A stretch of DNA of 7,065 bases from Bacteroidales bacterium (GTDB taxonomy: Bacteria > Bacteroidota > Bacteroidia > Bacteroidales > UBA3824), in assembly GCA_017530465.1 (NCBI GenBank), contig JAFXMJ010000230.1:1-7065 (forward strand), read 5' to 3'. Within the stretch, counting starts at the first letter, position 1, and every line of letters starts with the position of its first letter. The notes below the pieces were generated by a model that made no database searches, was not told the origin of the DNA, and was given only the letters and a program-made list of their open reading frames with translations. Position numbers and translations under genes: made by a program. Of the stretch, positions 1-5,794 are shown in pieces.

Positions 1-202
1 CATCGCCTTTTACAACCTCAAAGAGCCCGAAACCCGTGCCTACCTTTCGCAATCAGAATCCGACGGTTACATTAGTTCTACCGGCACTGCCCTTGCAAAC
101 GTTCTCCCGCCACTCAACCCCTTCCTGCCTCAGCGTGCCGAAATCAAAGCCAAAGTATTTGAGGCATTAGAGAAGTTGTTTAATAGGTATAGGAATGTGT
201 GA
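1..202 (+). CDS. 3' end of an unidentified protein (5' truncated)
   Basis: An open frame enters from the left edge (first full codon at 2) and stops at TGA 200-202, giving the last 66 residues of a larger protein. The tail reads IAFYNLKEPETRAYLSQSES at the start and ends in a probable helix, EIKAKVFEALEKLFNRYRNV. Codon use looks like real coding sequence, and a terminator hairpin follows about 35 bp downstream, which supports this as a genuine gene end. The segment has Pro-rich turns (VLPPLNPFLP) before the helix and shows no membrane segment. I do not recognise the family and assign no function. It converges on argG, so it belongs to a different transcript. Confidence 0.7.
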   Translation, partial: IAFYNLKEPETRAYLSQSESDGYISSTGTALANVLPPLNPFLPQRAEIKAKVFEALEKLFNRYRNV

Positions 203-236
203 AGGTAGGTGGATTGCCGACCACGATACTTCTAAT

Positions 237-278
237 AAAAAAATGCGAAACCTAAAAAATTAGATTCCGCATTTTTTT
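237..278. terminator. Bidirectional intrinsic terminator between the truncated gene and argG
   Basis: The arms AAAAAAATGCG (237-247) and CGCATTTTTTT (268-278) are fully complementary. The inner part (CTAA / TTAG) pairs partly, and the loop is A-rich. Either strand therefore makes a hairpin followed by a run of U. It lies between two convergent stops (202 on +, 306 on -), the expected place for a shared terminator. Confidence 0.8.
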
Positions 279-302
279 ATTATGCATTATGAATTATGCA
301 TT
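279..302. repeat. 10-bp tandem direct repeat next to the argG stop
   Basis: ATTATGCATT occurs at 279-288 and again at 293-302, separated by ATGA. Each copy contains the palindrome ATGCAT. The block lies between the terminator hairpin and the argG stop codon, so it is within the argG 3' untranslated region. Function unknown. Similar A/T-rich strings are familiar in intergenic DNA of this phylum, so it may be only a simple repeat. Confidence 0.5.
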
Positions 303-305
303 CTC

Positions 306-1493
306 TTAGTATTTCTCATTGTTGACAGCGTACCAAATCTTTGACTGAACGCCTGCAACCTTGGTGAAGCCAGCGATGTCGTCGGCGGTGAACGCCTTGT
401 TGTCTTCGCCGTAAACGCCAAACTTAGAGGTCATCAGGTCGTGCTCGGATTCGATGCCGTTGATGAAGAATGTGTAGGGACGAAGTGCAACATACACCTT
501 GCCCGACACCTTCTGTTGTGTGCTTTCGAGGAATTTCTCCATATCGCGCATTTCGGGTTCGAGGAGCATACCTTCGTGGAGACGGTTGCCGTACCACTGC
601 GAAATATTGTCTTTCCAATAAATCTGCCACTTGGTGAGGGTGTGCTTTTCGAGTGCGTGGTGAGCCTTGATGATTACCATCGGAGCGGCAGCCTCAAAGC
701 CTACACGACCCTTGATGCCGATGATGGTATCGCCAATGTGCATATCGCGACCGATGGCGTATGCGCCGGCGAGTTTCTCAACTTCGCGGATGGCGTCAAC
801 CTTGTTTTCAAACTTTTGGCCGTTGACGCTTACCAATTCGCCCTTCTCAAATTCGAGTGTGATGACGCTCTCCTCCTGCTTGGTGCAGTGAGTCGGGTAA
901 GCCTCCTCGGGAAGCGGCTGAGCCGAATTGAGAGTTTCGCGGCCGCCGATTGACGTACCCCAAAGACCCTTGTTGATGGAATATTTAGCCTTGTCGAAGT
1001 TCATCTTGATGCCCTTCTCTTTGAGGAAGGCGATTTCGTCAACGCGCTGGATGTTGGTCTCACGGACGAGAGCCTGCACTTTGATTTCGGGGCAGAGGAT
1101 GTCAAACACCATCTCAAAACGCACTTGATCGTTGCCTGCGCCGGTGCAGCCGTGGGCAATCTTGTCGTAGCCGTTGGCCTTTGCATAGTTGGCAACTGTA
1201 ATTGCCTGAATGATGCGCTCGCTCGATACCGACATCGGGTAAGTATTGTTTTTGAGCATATTGCCAAAAATCATATACTTGACAGTCTTGTCGTAGTATT
1301 CCTTGGAAACGTCGATGCACTCAAACATCTTTGCGCCGCCCTGGAATGCGCGGTCTTTTGCGGAGGCGATTTCCTCGTCGGAGAATGCGCCCGAATTGAT
1401 CATCAGGGCTGTAACGTCCTCGCCCTTAGAGGAAAGCAGCGTTGTTACCCAAGTGGTGTCCAGACCGCCGCTGTATGCTACTAATGTCTTCAT
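306..1493 (-). CDS. argG: Argininosuccinate synthase
   Basis: This 395-residue cytoplasmic enzyme joins citrulline and aspartate using ATP (released as AMP and pyrophosphate) to make argininosuccinate, the penultimate step of arginine synthesis. The N-terminal ATP-pyrophosphatase motif AYSGGLDT is at residues 6-13. The family signature HGCTGAGNDQVRFE is at 114-127, and YSINKGLWGTSIGGRE at 171-186 matches the conserved substrate-binding stretch. Length is normal and the frame is intact. The ATG at 1493 gives the full motif close to the N-terminus and follows an A-rich leader without a Shine-Dalgarno sequence, as is usual in Bacteroidota. It is the last gene of a probable operon, 78 bp after the lipoprotein stop, and ends before a terminator hairpin. 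No promoter of the TAnnTTTG type is obvious in the 78-bp gap. The position after SGGLDT is Thr rather than the common Ser, a mild change. Confidence 0.97.
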   Translation of the reverse strand: MKTLVAYSGGLDTTWVTTLLSSKGEDVTALMINSGAFSDEEIASAKDRAFQGGAKMFECIDVSKEYYDKTVKYMIFGNMLKNNTYPMSVSSERIIQAITVANYAKANGYDKIAHGCTGAGNDQVRFEMVFDILCPEIKVQALVRETNIQRVDEIAFLKEKGIKMNFDKAKYSINKGLWGTSIGGRETLNSAQPLPEEAYPTHCTKQEESVITLEFEKGELVSVNGQKFENKVDAIREVEKLAGAYAIGRDMHIGDTIIGIKGRVGFEAAAPMVIIKAHHALEKHTLTKWQIYWKDNISQWYGNRLHEGMLLEPEMRDMEKFLESTQQKVSGKVYVALRPYTFFINGIESEHDLMTSKFGVYGEDNKAFTADDIAGFTKVAGVQSKIWYAVNNEKY

Positions 1494-1571
1494 TTTCTGT
1501 TTATTTTTTTGCCAACGGACATTATCCGCTGTGAAATGTTAATGATTCTAACGACTTGGTTGCTTGGCGAA

Positions 1572-2240
1572 TTACTTGTCCTGCCAGCCCGACAAAAAGT
1601 ATTTGCCGTCCTTGTATGTCAAAGTTGCCTTGACACTTTTGATGACTTCGGGACGCTCATCCTCCGGCCAAGAAGCCCATTGGCTCTTGTCGAGAAGTTT
1701 GTCGAGTTCCTCGTCAGGACCGCCGTAAAGCGTCACGTCATATTCAGCGGTTGCGCCTTTTTTGGCAATCAACTTGTCCACCAATGCGAATGTGAGACCC
1801 TCGCCGTCGCCAGCAGGAAAGGCATATTCGCCGTTTTCATACTTGATGTAGCCTTCCGACACGGTCTGATGCTTGGTAGGCTTTTTACCGAAAAACTTCT
1901 CACAAGTCTTGTCAACCTCCTTGTCGGAAAGGTATCCGAGCGCATTGTCCATTCTGAACGACTCATACGAATTGTTCCACAAATAGAAAATGGAAAATTC
2001 AATCATAATTGTGTCGTGGAGTTTTCCAGCTTCGAATGAACGGGGACAAGCACTCGCAACGTCGGAGAAATACTTGTTGAGCTCCTTGACGTCGATGTCA
2101 GGAAATTCAGCCGTCTTTGCTTGTTCCTTGGCCTGCGGCTGGCTCTCTGCCGTGCCGTTGTTCTGATTGGCGTTTTGGTTGGAGCAGGCAGTCATAATGC
2201 CCAACACCGACACCGCCAAAATTTTGGTAATTGTTTTCAC
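1572..2240 (-). CDS. Hypothetical lipoprotein inside the arginine operon
   Basis: A 222-residue lipoprotein of unknown function. I chose the GTG at 2240 because it gives a clean type II signal peptide (MKTITKILAVSVLGIMTAC, lipid Cys at 19) starting 16 nt after the stop of the GNAT gene. A longer frame from TTG at 2270 would add ten residues and overlap that gene by 14 nt. A Ser/Asn/Gln-rich linker follows the Cys (SNQNANQNNGTAESQPQ). Then comes a mixed, probably globular domain with FPDIDVKELNKYF, EKFFGKKPTKHQ, YENGEYAFPAGDGEG and a C-terminal YKDGKYFLSGW. The residues after Cys lack the acidic run of surface-export signals, so I infer a periplasm-facing anchor. It is close behind the GNAT gene and 78 bp ahead of argG, so cotranscription is likely. 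I do not recognise the family. A role in sensing or uptake of arginine-related compounds would be speculation. Confidence 0.85.
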   Translation of the reverse strand: MKTITKILAVSVLGIMTACSNQNANQNNGTAESQPQAKEQAKTAEFPDIDVKELNKYFSDVASACPRSFEAGKLHDTIMIEFSIFYLWNNSYESFRMDNALGYLSDKEVDKTCEKFFGKKPTKHQTVSEGYIKYENGEYAFPAGDGEGLTFALVDKLIAKKGATAEYDVTLYGGPDEELDKLLDKSQWASWPEDERPEVIKSVKATLTYKDGKYFLSGWQDK

Positions 2241-2256
2241 GGAATATGTTTTAAAT

Positions 2257-2883
2257 TTAATTTTCGTCAAATTCTACAATCACGTTCTTTTCTGCAAACT
2301 TTGCCTTCTCGTAAAGTTTGTTCCAGTCTTTGGGACCGGTCTCGATTTCCCACTCGGGGTCGTAGAGCATACCGGTACAAAGGCAGTTTTTGCGGTTTTT
2401 GGCTGTGAGAGTCGGGAAATTGACGCAACTCTGGCAACCCTTCCAAAACTCGTCGTCGTCGGTAAGCTCGCTGAACGGAACGGGGCTGTAACCGAGTTCG
2501 TGATTGATTTTCATCACTTGAAGACCGGTGGTAAGACCAAAAATCTTTGCGCCCGGGAACTTCTTGCGGCTCAGACGGAATGCAGTAAATTTGATAGCCT
2601 TAGCCACGCCCCTGCCTCTGAACGAGGGACTTACAATCAAGCCCGAATTGGCGACAAACTTCTCGTGTCCCCAACTCTCGATGTAGCAGAAGCCTACCCA
2701 TTGTCCGCCTTCGGTGAGGGCTATTACACCTTTGCCCTCCTTCATCTTGCCCGAAACGTATTCGGGGGTGCGTTTTGCGATGCCTGTGCCGCGCGCCTTC
2801 GCGCTCGACGCCATCTCGTCAACAATCTCCTGAGAGTACTTGCTGTCGTCTTCTTTCGCGACCCTTACGATTATGTTCTCCAT
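2257..2883 (-). CDS. GNAT acyltransferase, probable N-acylglutamate synthase of arginine synthesis
   Basis: A 208-residue cytoplasmic acyltransferase. The acyl-CoA pyrophosphate-binding loop is seen as NSGLIVSPSFRGRGVAKAIK (79-98), with the R/Q-x-x-G-x-G/A core at 89-94. Bacteroidales carry this protein directly before argG. From memory, the Bacteroides thetaiotaomicron homologue has been proposed from mutant-fitness data to be the missing N-succinylglutamate (or N-acetylglutamate) synthase, which fits the N-succinylornithine route of that group. I could not verify this here. The conserved-looking stretch ARGTGIAKRTPEYVSGKMKE (30-49) may help bind glutamate. Four cysteines (C150, C153, C167, C169; CQSC then CLC) form a possible metal site unusual in GNAT enzymes. 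The ATG at 2883 follows a good promoter (2970-2939) with a leader of about 50 nt. It is the first gene of the argG operon. Another GNAT activity cannot be excluded. Confidence 0.9.
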   Translation of the reverse strand: MENIIVRVAKEDDSKYSQEIVDEMASSAKARGTGIAKRTPEYVSGKMKEGKGVIALTEGGQWVGFCYIESWGHEKFVANSGLIVSPSFRGRGVAKAIKFTAFRLSRKKFPGAKIFGLTTGLQVMKINHELGYSPVPFSELTDDDEFWKGCQSCVNFPTLTAKNRKNCLCTGMLYDPEWEIETGPKDWNKLYEKAKFAEKNVIVEFDEN

Positions 2884-2938
2884 AATTCTTTGATATATTG
2901 CGTTTTAGTCTTTTATAGTTTTTTGTTGAAATAATTTG

Positions 2939-2970
2939 CAAAGTAACTCTAATATTACAATATACACAAA
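2939..2970 (-). promoter_or_regulatory. Promoter of the GNAT-lipoprotein-argG operon
   Basis: On the minus strand TTTG (2970-2967) is followed by 20 bp and then TTACTTTG (2946-2939), next to GCA. This matches the Bacteroidota -33 TTTG / -7 TAnnTTTG pattern with one mismatch (T for A at the second base). The start point would fall near 2933, giving a leader of about 50 nt before the ATG at 2883. The spacer contains the small palindrome ATATT-AC-AATAT (2952-2963), which could be a repressor site. Confidence 0.7.
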
Positions 2971-3003
2971 CTTTTGGGCATAAATTTTTGTAAAATTTTT
3001 CTT

Positions 3004-3022
3004 TTTGTTGATTGTCAACAAA
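3004..3022. repeat. 19-bp inverted repeat, possible operator
   Basis: TTTGTTGA (3004-3011) and TCAACAAA (3015-3022) are perfect 8-bp inverted arms around TTG. The short loop and lack of a following U-run in either direction make a protein-binding site more likely than a terminator. It lies about 34 bp upstream of the -33 box of the GNAT promoter and about 145 bp upstream of the MFS promoter, so it could serve either. The cognate regulator is not in this window. Confidence 0.5.
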
Positions 3023-3167
3023 TTATGGCGGCATTTTTATCAATAATTATCCATAGTTTATGCATTAAATTGAATTTTTTTGCAGTTTTTGACGGCAATT
3101 TGAATGGTTATGGCGTTTTTATACAGCGAAGCAATACGAATCCCGAGAAAAAAATGTTGCAATTTTT

Positions 3168-3198
3168 TTTCTGATAATCGGGAAAATCATTATATTTG
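3168..3198 (+). promoter_or_regulatory. Promoter of the MFS transporter gene
   Basis: TATATTTG (3191-3198) matches the TAnnTTTG -7 consensus exactly. TTTC (3168-3171), 19 bp upstream, is one mismatch from the -33 TTTG. Transcription would start near 3204, leaving only about 15 nt before the ATG at 3219. No Shine-Dalgarno sequence is visible in that short leader. Confidence 0.65.
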
Positions 3199-3218
3199 CC
3201 GATTGTAACTATATTGCT

Positions 3219-4478
3219 ATGACTACACCAAACGAAACATCCAACAGGAACACTGTGGCGTTGGTGGTGCTTACCCTCCTGATGTTTTTGTGGGGACTTG
3301 CCAACAATATGACTGGCACGATGCTCCAGAATTTCAGGCATATAATCAATATGAACGACATCCAGGAGAGCATCATCAAATCGGCCTTCCACGCGGCATA
3401 CCTCGTTGCCGCGCTGCCTGCCGTCATATACCTCTACAAAAAATGCTCTTACCGCACCACCATACTCCTCGGACTGATGCTGTATGCATTAGGCTCGATG
3501 TTTTTCTTCCCGGCGGCGAGTATGGAAAGCTACATGATGTACCTCATTGCCATCTACGTGATGGCCACAGGCTGCACCGTGCTTGAGACCGTTGCCAATA
3601 CCTACATCGTGGCGAGCGCACCGACGCACGACCGTGGCGTATTCAGGCTCAATCTGGCGCAGTCGTTCAACCCATTAGGCTCCATACTTGGCATTTTGCT
3701 CTGCCAATACATCATGACCGACAATGCTGTCTATAGCGCAGACGTTGCCGAAAACCCCGAAATCATACGCGAGGAGCTTGATTCCATCACAATACTATAC
3801 GTAGGACTTGGCGAATTTCTATTAGTGCTGCTCGTGATGGTGATGTTTGTGAGCATACCTACCATCGAGAACGTGATGATAGGCTACAAGCTCCAAAATT
3901 TGCGCGACTCAATAAAAAGGCTGTTCCATATACACGATTTCAGGCGCGGCGTGGGCGCAATATTCATATATGTGGGCGCACAGATAGGCGTATGGAGGTT
4001 TGTAATACCCGCCATCACCGAACAGGGCGATGATTACGACCCCGCATTGTGCTACTCTTGCGCCATGATAGGCTTCGCGGTGTCGAGGTTTGTGTTCACA
4101 TGGATGATGAAACATTTCAGCTATCGCAAAATACTACTCTGGACTTCAATAATCGCAGCCCTATTGACCCTTACAGTGGTTCTTAGCGACGGCGTGGTGG
4201 TGGTGGTATCCATCATCGGCATCTCATGCTGTATGGCTCCAATGTTTCCCACGATATTCGGCATGGCTTTGGAAAATACAGGGCGCGACATGCAGACCGG
4301 CGGTGCTATACTTGTGATGATGGTGGTGGGCGGCTCGGTGCTATTTGCCGTACAAAGCATCCTCGCCGCAAAACTTAGCGCACAGATGTCGTACATCTTG
4401 CCAGCAGTATGCTTTATGGTGATAGTGGCATACGCCACATTCGCGCTATTGCTCTCGGACAAGAAAAACACTGCATAA
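3219..4478 (+). CDS. MFS sugar transporter, FucP / FHS family
   Basis: A 419-residue inner-membrane protein with about 12 hydrophobic segments, of the fucose-galactose-glucose:H+ symporter family. It aligns by eye with E. coli FucP: FLWGLANN (23-30) with FLWAVANN, IIKSAFHAAYLVAALPA with LIQSAFYFGYFIIPIPA, GCTVLETVAN (118-127) with GLGCLETAAN, and FRLNLAQSFNPLG (142-154) with FRLNLAQTFNSFG. The equivalents of E. coli Glu135 (E123), Gln159 (Q148) and Asn162 (N151) are present. The equivalent of Asp46, a proton-coupling residue in FucP, is Gly33 (ANNMTGTML versus ANNLNDILL). A polar external loop, about 166-188, also matches FucP. The substrate is unknown, and no sugar-catabolism enzyme lies beside it. 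The ATG at 3219 follows an exact TAnnTTTG box. The next gene starts 70 bp downstream with no clear terminator between, so they may share a transcript. Confidence 0.92.
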   Translation: MTTPNETSNRNTVALVVLTLLMFLWGLANNMTGTMLQNFRHIINMNDIQESIIKSAFHAAYLVAALPAVIYLYKKCSYRTTILLGLMLYALGSMFFFPAASMESYMMYLIAIYVMATGCTVLETVANTYIVASAPTHDRGVFRLNLAQSFNPLGSILGILLCQYIMTDNAVYSADVAENPEIIREELDSITILYVGLGEFLLVLLVMVMFVSIPTIENVMIGYKLQNLRDSIKRLFHIHDFRRGVGAIFIYVGAQIGVWRFVIPAITEQGDDYDPALCYSCAMIGFAVSRFVFTWMMKHFSYRKILLWTSIIAALLTLTVVLSDGVVVVVSIIGISCCMAPMFPTIFGMALENTGRDMQTGGAILVMMVVGGSVLFAVQSILAAKLSAQMSYILPAVCFMVIVAYATFALLLSDKKNTA

Positions 4479-4548
4479 CATTTTTTTGCATTACTCTAAT
4501 AATCAAGGTATTAACACTACAAAAATCATAACGTTACAATCATTAAAA

Positions 4549-5382
4549 ATGAAAAACCACATAAGAAAAATCATATTGCTATTGATGGCAATGATAACAG
4601 CCGCCACAACATTCGCACAACAATTGCAAGACGTGGTGTACCTCACCAACGGCAGCGTGATACGCGGCACACTCATCGAACAAGTTCCAAAAGTGAAAAT
4701 ACGCACCTCCGACGGCAGCCTGTGGGTGTTTGACAACAATGAAATCGACAAAATCACCTCCGAACCCGCCGTCCAAAACAACAATAACAACGTCCAAATC
4801 CAGCAATATTCCGACCCCGTCAACGAATGGACGGCGCGTCAATCTAAGCCAAAAAGCAATTACACCGACCTCAGCACTGGATTCAGGATTTTCGCCGACC
4901 TATCGATAATGAGCCAGACCAGCTATTACACGTGCAGCGCGATAAGCTACTCCGGCACTTTCGGACACCAATTCAACCCCAAACTTTACATCGGCGCAGG
5001 CATAGCGGCACAGGTGTATTTCGACTATTGGTATTACACTAACCGCGCCGACGACGCACCCGAACTCTACGCTCAGATGCCCCTGTTTGCCGAAGCGAGG
5101 TACGACGTCTTGGCTACCAAATGTTCGCCATTCGTCTCATTAAGAGCCGGATACGCCCTCGGCATCGACGAATACAACGACTATTCTGGACTCTACCTCA
5201 ATCCGAGCGTGGGCATCAGGTACAAGTCGCTCAACTTCTCGGTAGGCCTCGACCTCGTCAAACTCAAAGACCCGTGGTACTTCGACGAGCTGCTCATCAA
5301 CTTGGAACACAGGTACACCACAGTCAATTGGCAGAGCAGCGTAATGTTCAAGATAGCCTACGAATGGGGCGGAAGGCGGTAA
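4549..5382 (+). CDS. Secreted beta-barrel-like envelope protein with N-terminal 'DVVYLTNGS' domain
   Basis: The best start is the ATG at 4549, which gives 277 residues beginning with a type I signal peptide (MKNHIRKIILLLMAMITAATTFA, likely cut before Q24). A longer frame from a TTG at 4486 would bury this signal and is unlikely. Residues 27-72 (QDVVYLTNGSVIRGTLIEQV...VFDNNEIDKITSE) form a small beta-rich domain common in exported Bacteroidota proteins. An Asn/Gln linker (76-87) follows. Residues 108-277 alternate polar and hydrophobic/aromatic positions in about eight probable strands, such as FRIFADLSIM, KLYIGAGIAAQVYFDY, SPFVSLRAGYALGI, NPSVGIRYKSLNFSVGLDLVKL and SVMFKIAYEWG. This suggests a small outer-membrane barrel. 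The C-terminus ends in WGGRR, not in the usual terminal aromatic residue. The exact function and ligand are unknown. It follows the MFS gene by 70 bp. Confidence 0.87.
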   Translation: MKNHIRKIILLLMAMITAATTFAQQLQDVVYLTNGSVIRGTLIEQVPKVKIRTSDGSLWVFDNNEIDKITSEPAVQNNNNNVQIQQYSDPVNEWTARQSKPKSNYTDLSTGFRIFADLSIMSQTSYYTCSAISYSGTFGHQFNPKLYIGAGIAAQVYFDYWYYTNRADDAPELYAQMPLFAEARYDVLATKCSPFVSLRAGYALGIDEYNDYSGLYLNPSVGIRYKSLNFSVGLDLVKLKDPWYFDELLINLEHRYTTVNWQSSVMFKIAYEWGGRR

Positions 5383-5398
5383 ACGTTAAAAAATATTT

Positions 5399-5428
5399 TT
5401 TGTATTCTCAAAAAAATCATTACCTTTG
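5399..5428 (+). promoter_or_regulatory. Promoter of the small membrane-protein gene
   Basis: TTTG (5399-5402), 18 bp, then TACCTTTG (5421-5428): both boxes match the Bacteroidota consensus exactly. It lies 17 bp after the stop of the beta-barrel gene. The predicted start point, near 5433, almost coincides with a TTG at 5434, which argues for the ATG at 5482 as the true start of the next gene. The promoter is flanked by AACGTT at 5382-5387 and 5430-5435. Confidence 0.7.
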
Positions 5429-5481
5429 TAACGTTGATTTTTTTTTATCCCGACAAGTCAGTCATCGACCGCTGCGTCCTG

Positions 5482-5694
5482 ATGCGCGATGCTGGCGACC
5501 GCAACGAAGCGTTGATAGAAATGTGGTCGCGGGTCAAGGGCAACCATCTCAATTGGAAGATGCTCATCTTTATAATATGCGTATCGGCTGTGGTATTGAC
5601 ATTCATAATAGTAAGAAAACTAAGGATATACCGCCGACACAAGATGCGCCGCAGACGCCTCGCCGCACAGCACGCGCACGAAAACCTAATTTAA
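5482..5694 (+). CDS. Small single-pass membrane protein with arginine-rich tail
   Basis: The ATG at 5482 gives 70 residues. A short charged N-terminal part (MRDAGDRNEALIEMWSRVKG) is followed by one transmembrane helix (about 27-44, MLIFIICVSAVVLTFIIV). A very basic tail follows (RKLRIYRRHKMRRRR, 45-59). By the positive-inside rule the C-terminus should be cytoplasmic. A TTG at 5434 in the same frame would add MIFFYPDKSVIDRCVL and make 86 residues. The frame is open back to the previous stop, so the start is not certain, but an exact promoter ending at 5428 favours the ATG with a leader of about 50 nt. I recognise no family. The tail could bind nucleic acid, acidic lipid or a partner protein, but nothing here decides that. 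The next gene has its own promoter. Confidence 0.65.
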   Translation: MRDAGDRNEALIEMWSRVKGNHLNWKMLIFIICVSAVVLTFIIVRKLRIYRRHKMRRRRLAAQHAHENLI

Positions 5695-5724
5695 CGATTT
5701 TTTTACAAAAAAGTTACGTGAATT

Positions 5725-5756
5725 TTTGCATTTTAAGCATTATTAGAGTAATTTTG
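5725..5756 (+). promoter_or_regulatory. Promoter of the Kelch-like lipoprotein gene
   Basis: TTTG (5725-5728), 20 bp, then TAATTTTG (5749-5756), followed by CA: both boxes fit the Bacteroidota promoter consensus exactly. The start point would be near 5762, about 33 nt before the ATG at 5795. No Shine-Dalgarno sequence is seen. Confidence 0.75.
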
Positions 5757-5794
5757 CATCCTGTATTTAGGTATCATTCGTTTTGGCCAAAAAC

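Larger units (their letters stand above)
2884..3218. other. Divergent intergenic regulatory region
   Basis: This 335-bp A/T-rich stretch separates the start codons of the GNAT gene (-) and the MFS gene (+). It contains one Bacteroidota-type promoter for each direction (2939-2970 on -, 3168-3198 on +) and a 19-bp inverted repeat at 3004-3022. Short open frames through it start at non-ATG codons and encode low-complexity Phe/Ile/Lys peptides, so I see no gene here. No tRNA or riboswitch fold is evident by eye. Confidence 0.7.

Noticed and set aside
441..953. 170-codon + strand open frame opposite argG
   Set aside because: It is antisense to argG, whose family assignment is certain. The peptide has shadow composition.
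1494..1571. Possible separate promoter or attenuator before argG
   Set aside because: No TAnnTTTG box is present. The only fold is a weak 6-bp stem (AGCGGA / TCCGTT, with one G-T pair) without a U-run at the right place, so I do not call a site.
1509..2039. 176-codon + strand open frame opposite the operon lipoprotein
   Set aside because: It is antisense to the lipoprotein gene, with no promoter or recognisable motif on that strand.
2167..2934. 255-codon + strand open frame opposite the GNAT gene
   Set aside because: It is antisense to a well-recognised GNAT protein and part of the lipoprotein, starts at a non-ATG codon inside the lipoprotein signal region and shows no domain.
2974..3174. 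66-codon + strand open frame in the divergent intergenic region
   Set aside because: It starts at TTG, has Phe/Ile/Lys low complexity from A/T-rich DNA, and covers the palindrome and part of the MFS promoter.
5382..5435. AACGTT at 5382-5387 and 5430-5435 flanking a promoter, with another copy at 4530-4535
   Set aside because: A six-base palindrome seen three times in A/T-rich gaps is weak evidence. I cannot distinguish it from chance without a genome-wide count.
5693..5716. Possible terminator after the small membrane-protein gene
   Set aside because: The pairing is only a T-run against an A-run with no G/C-rich stem, so it is not a convincing intrinsic terminator.
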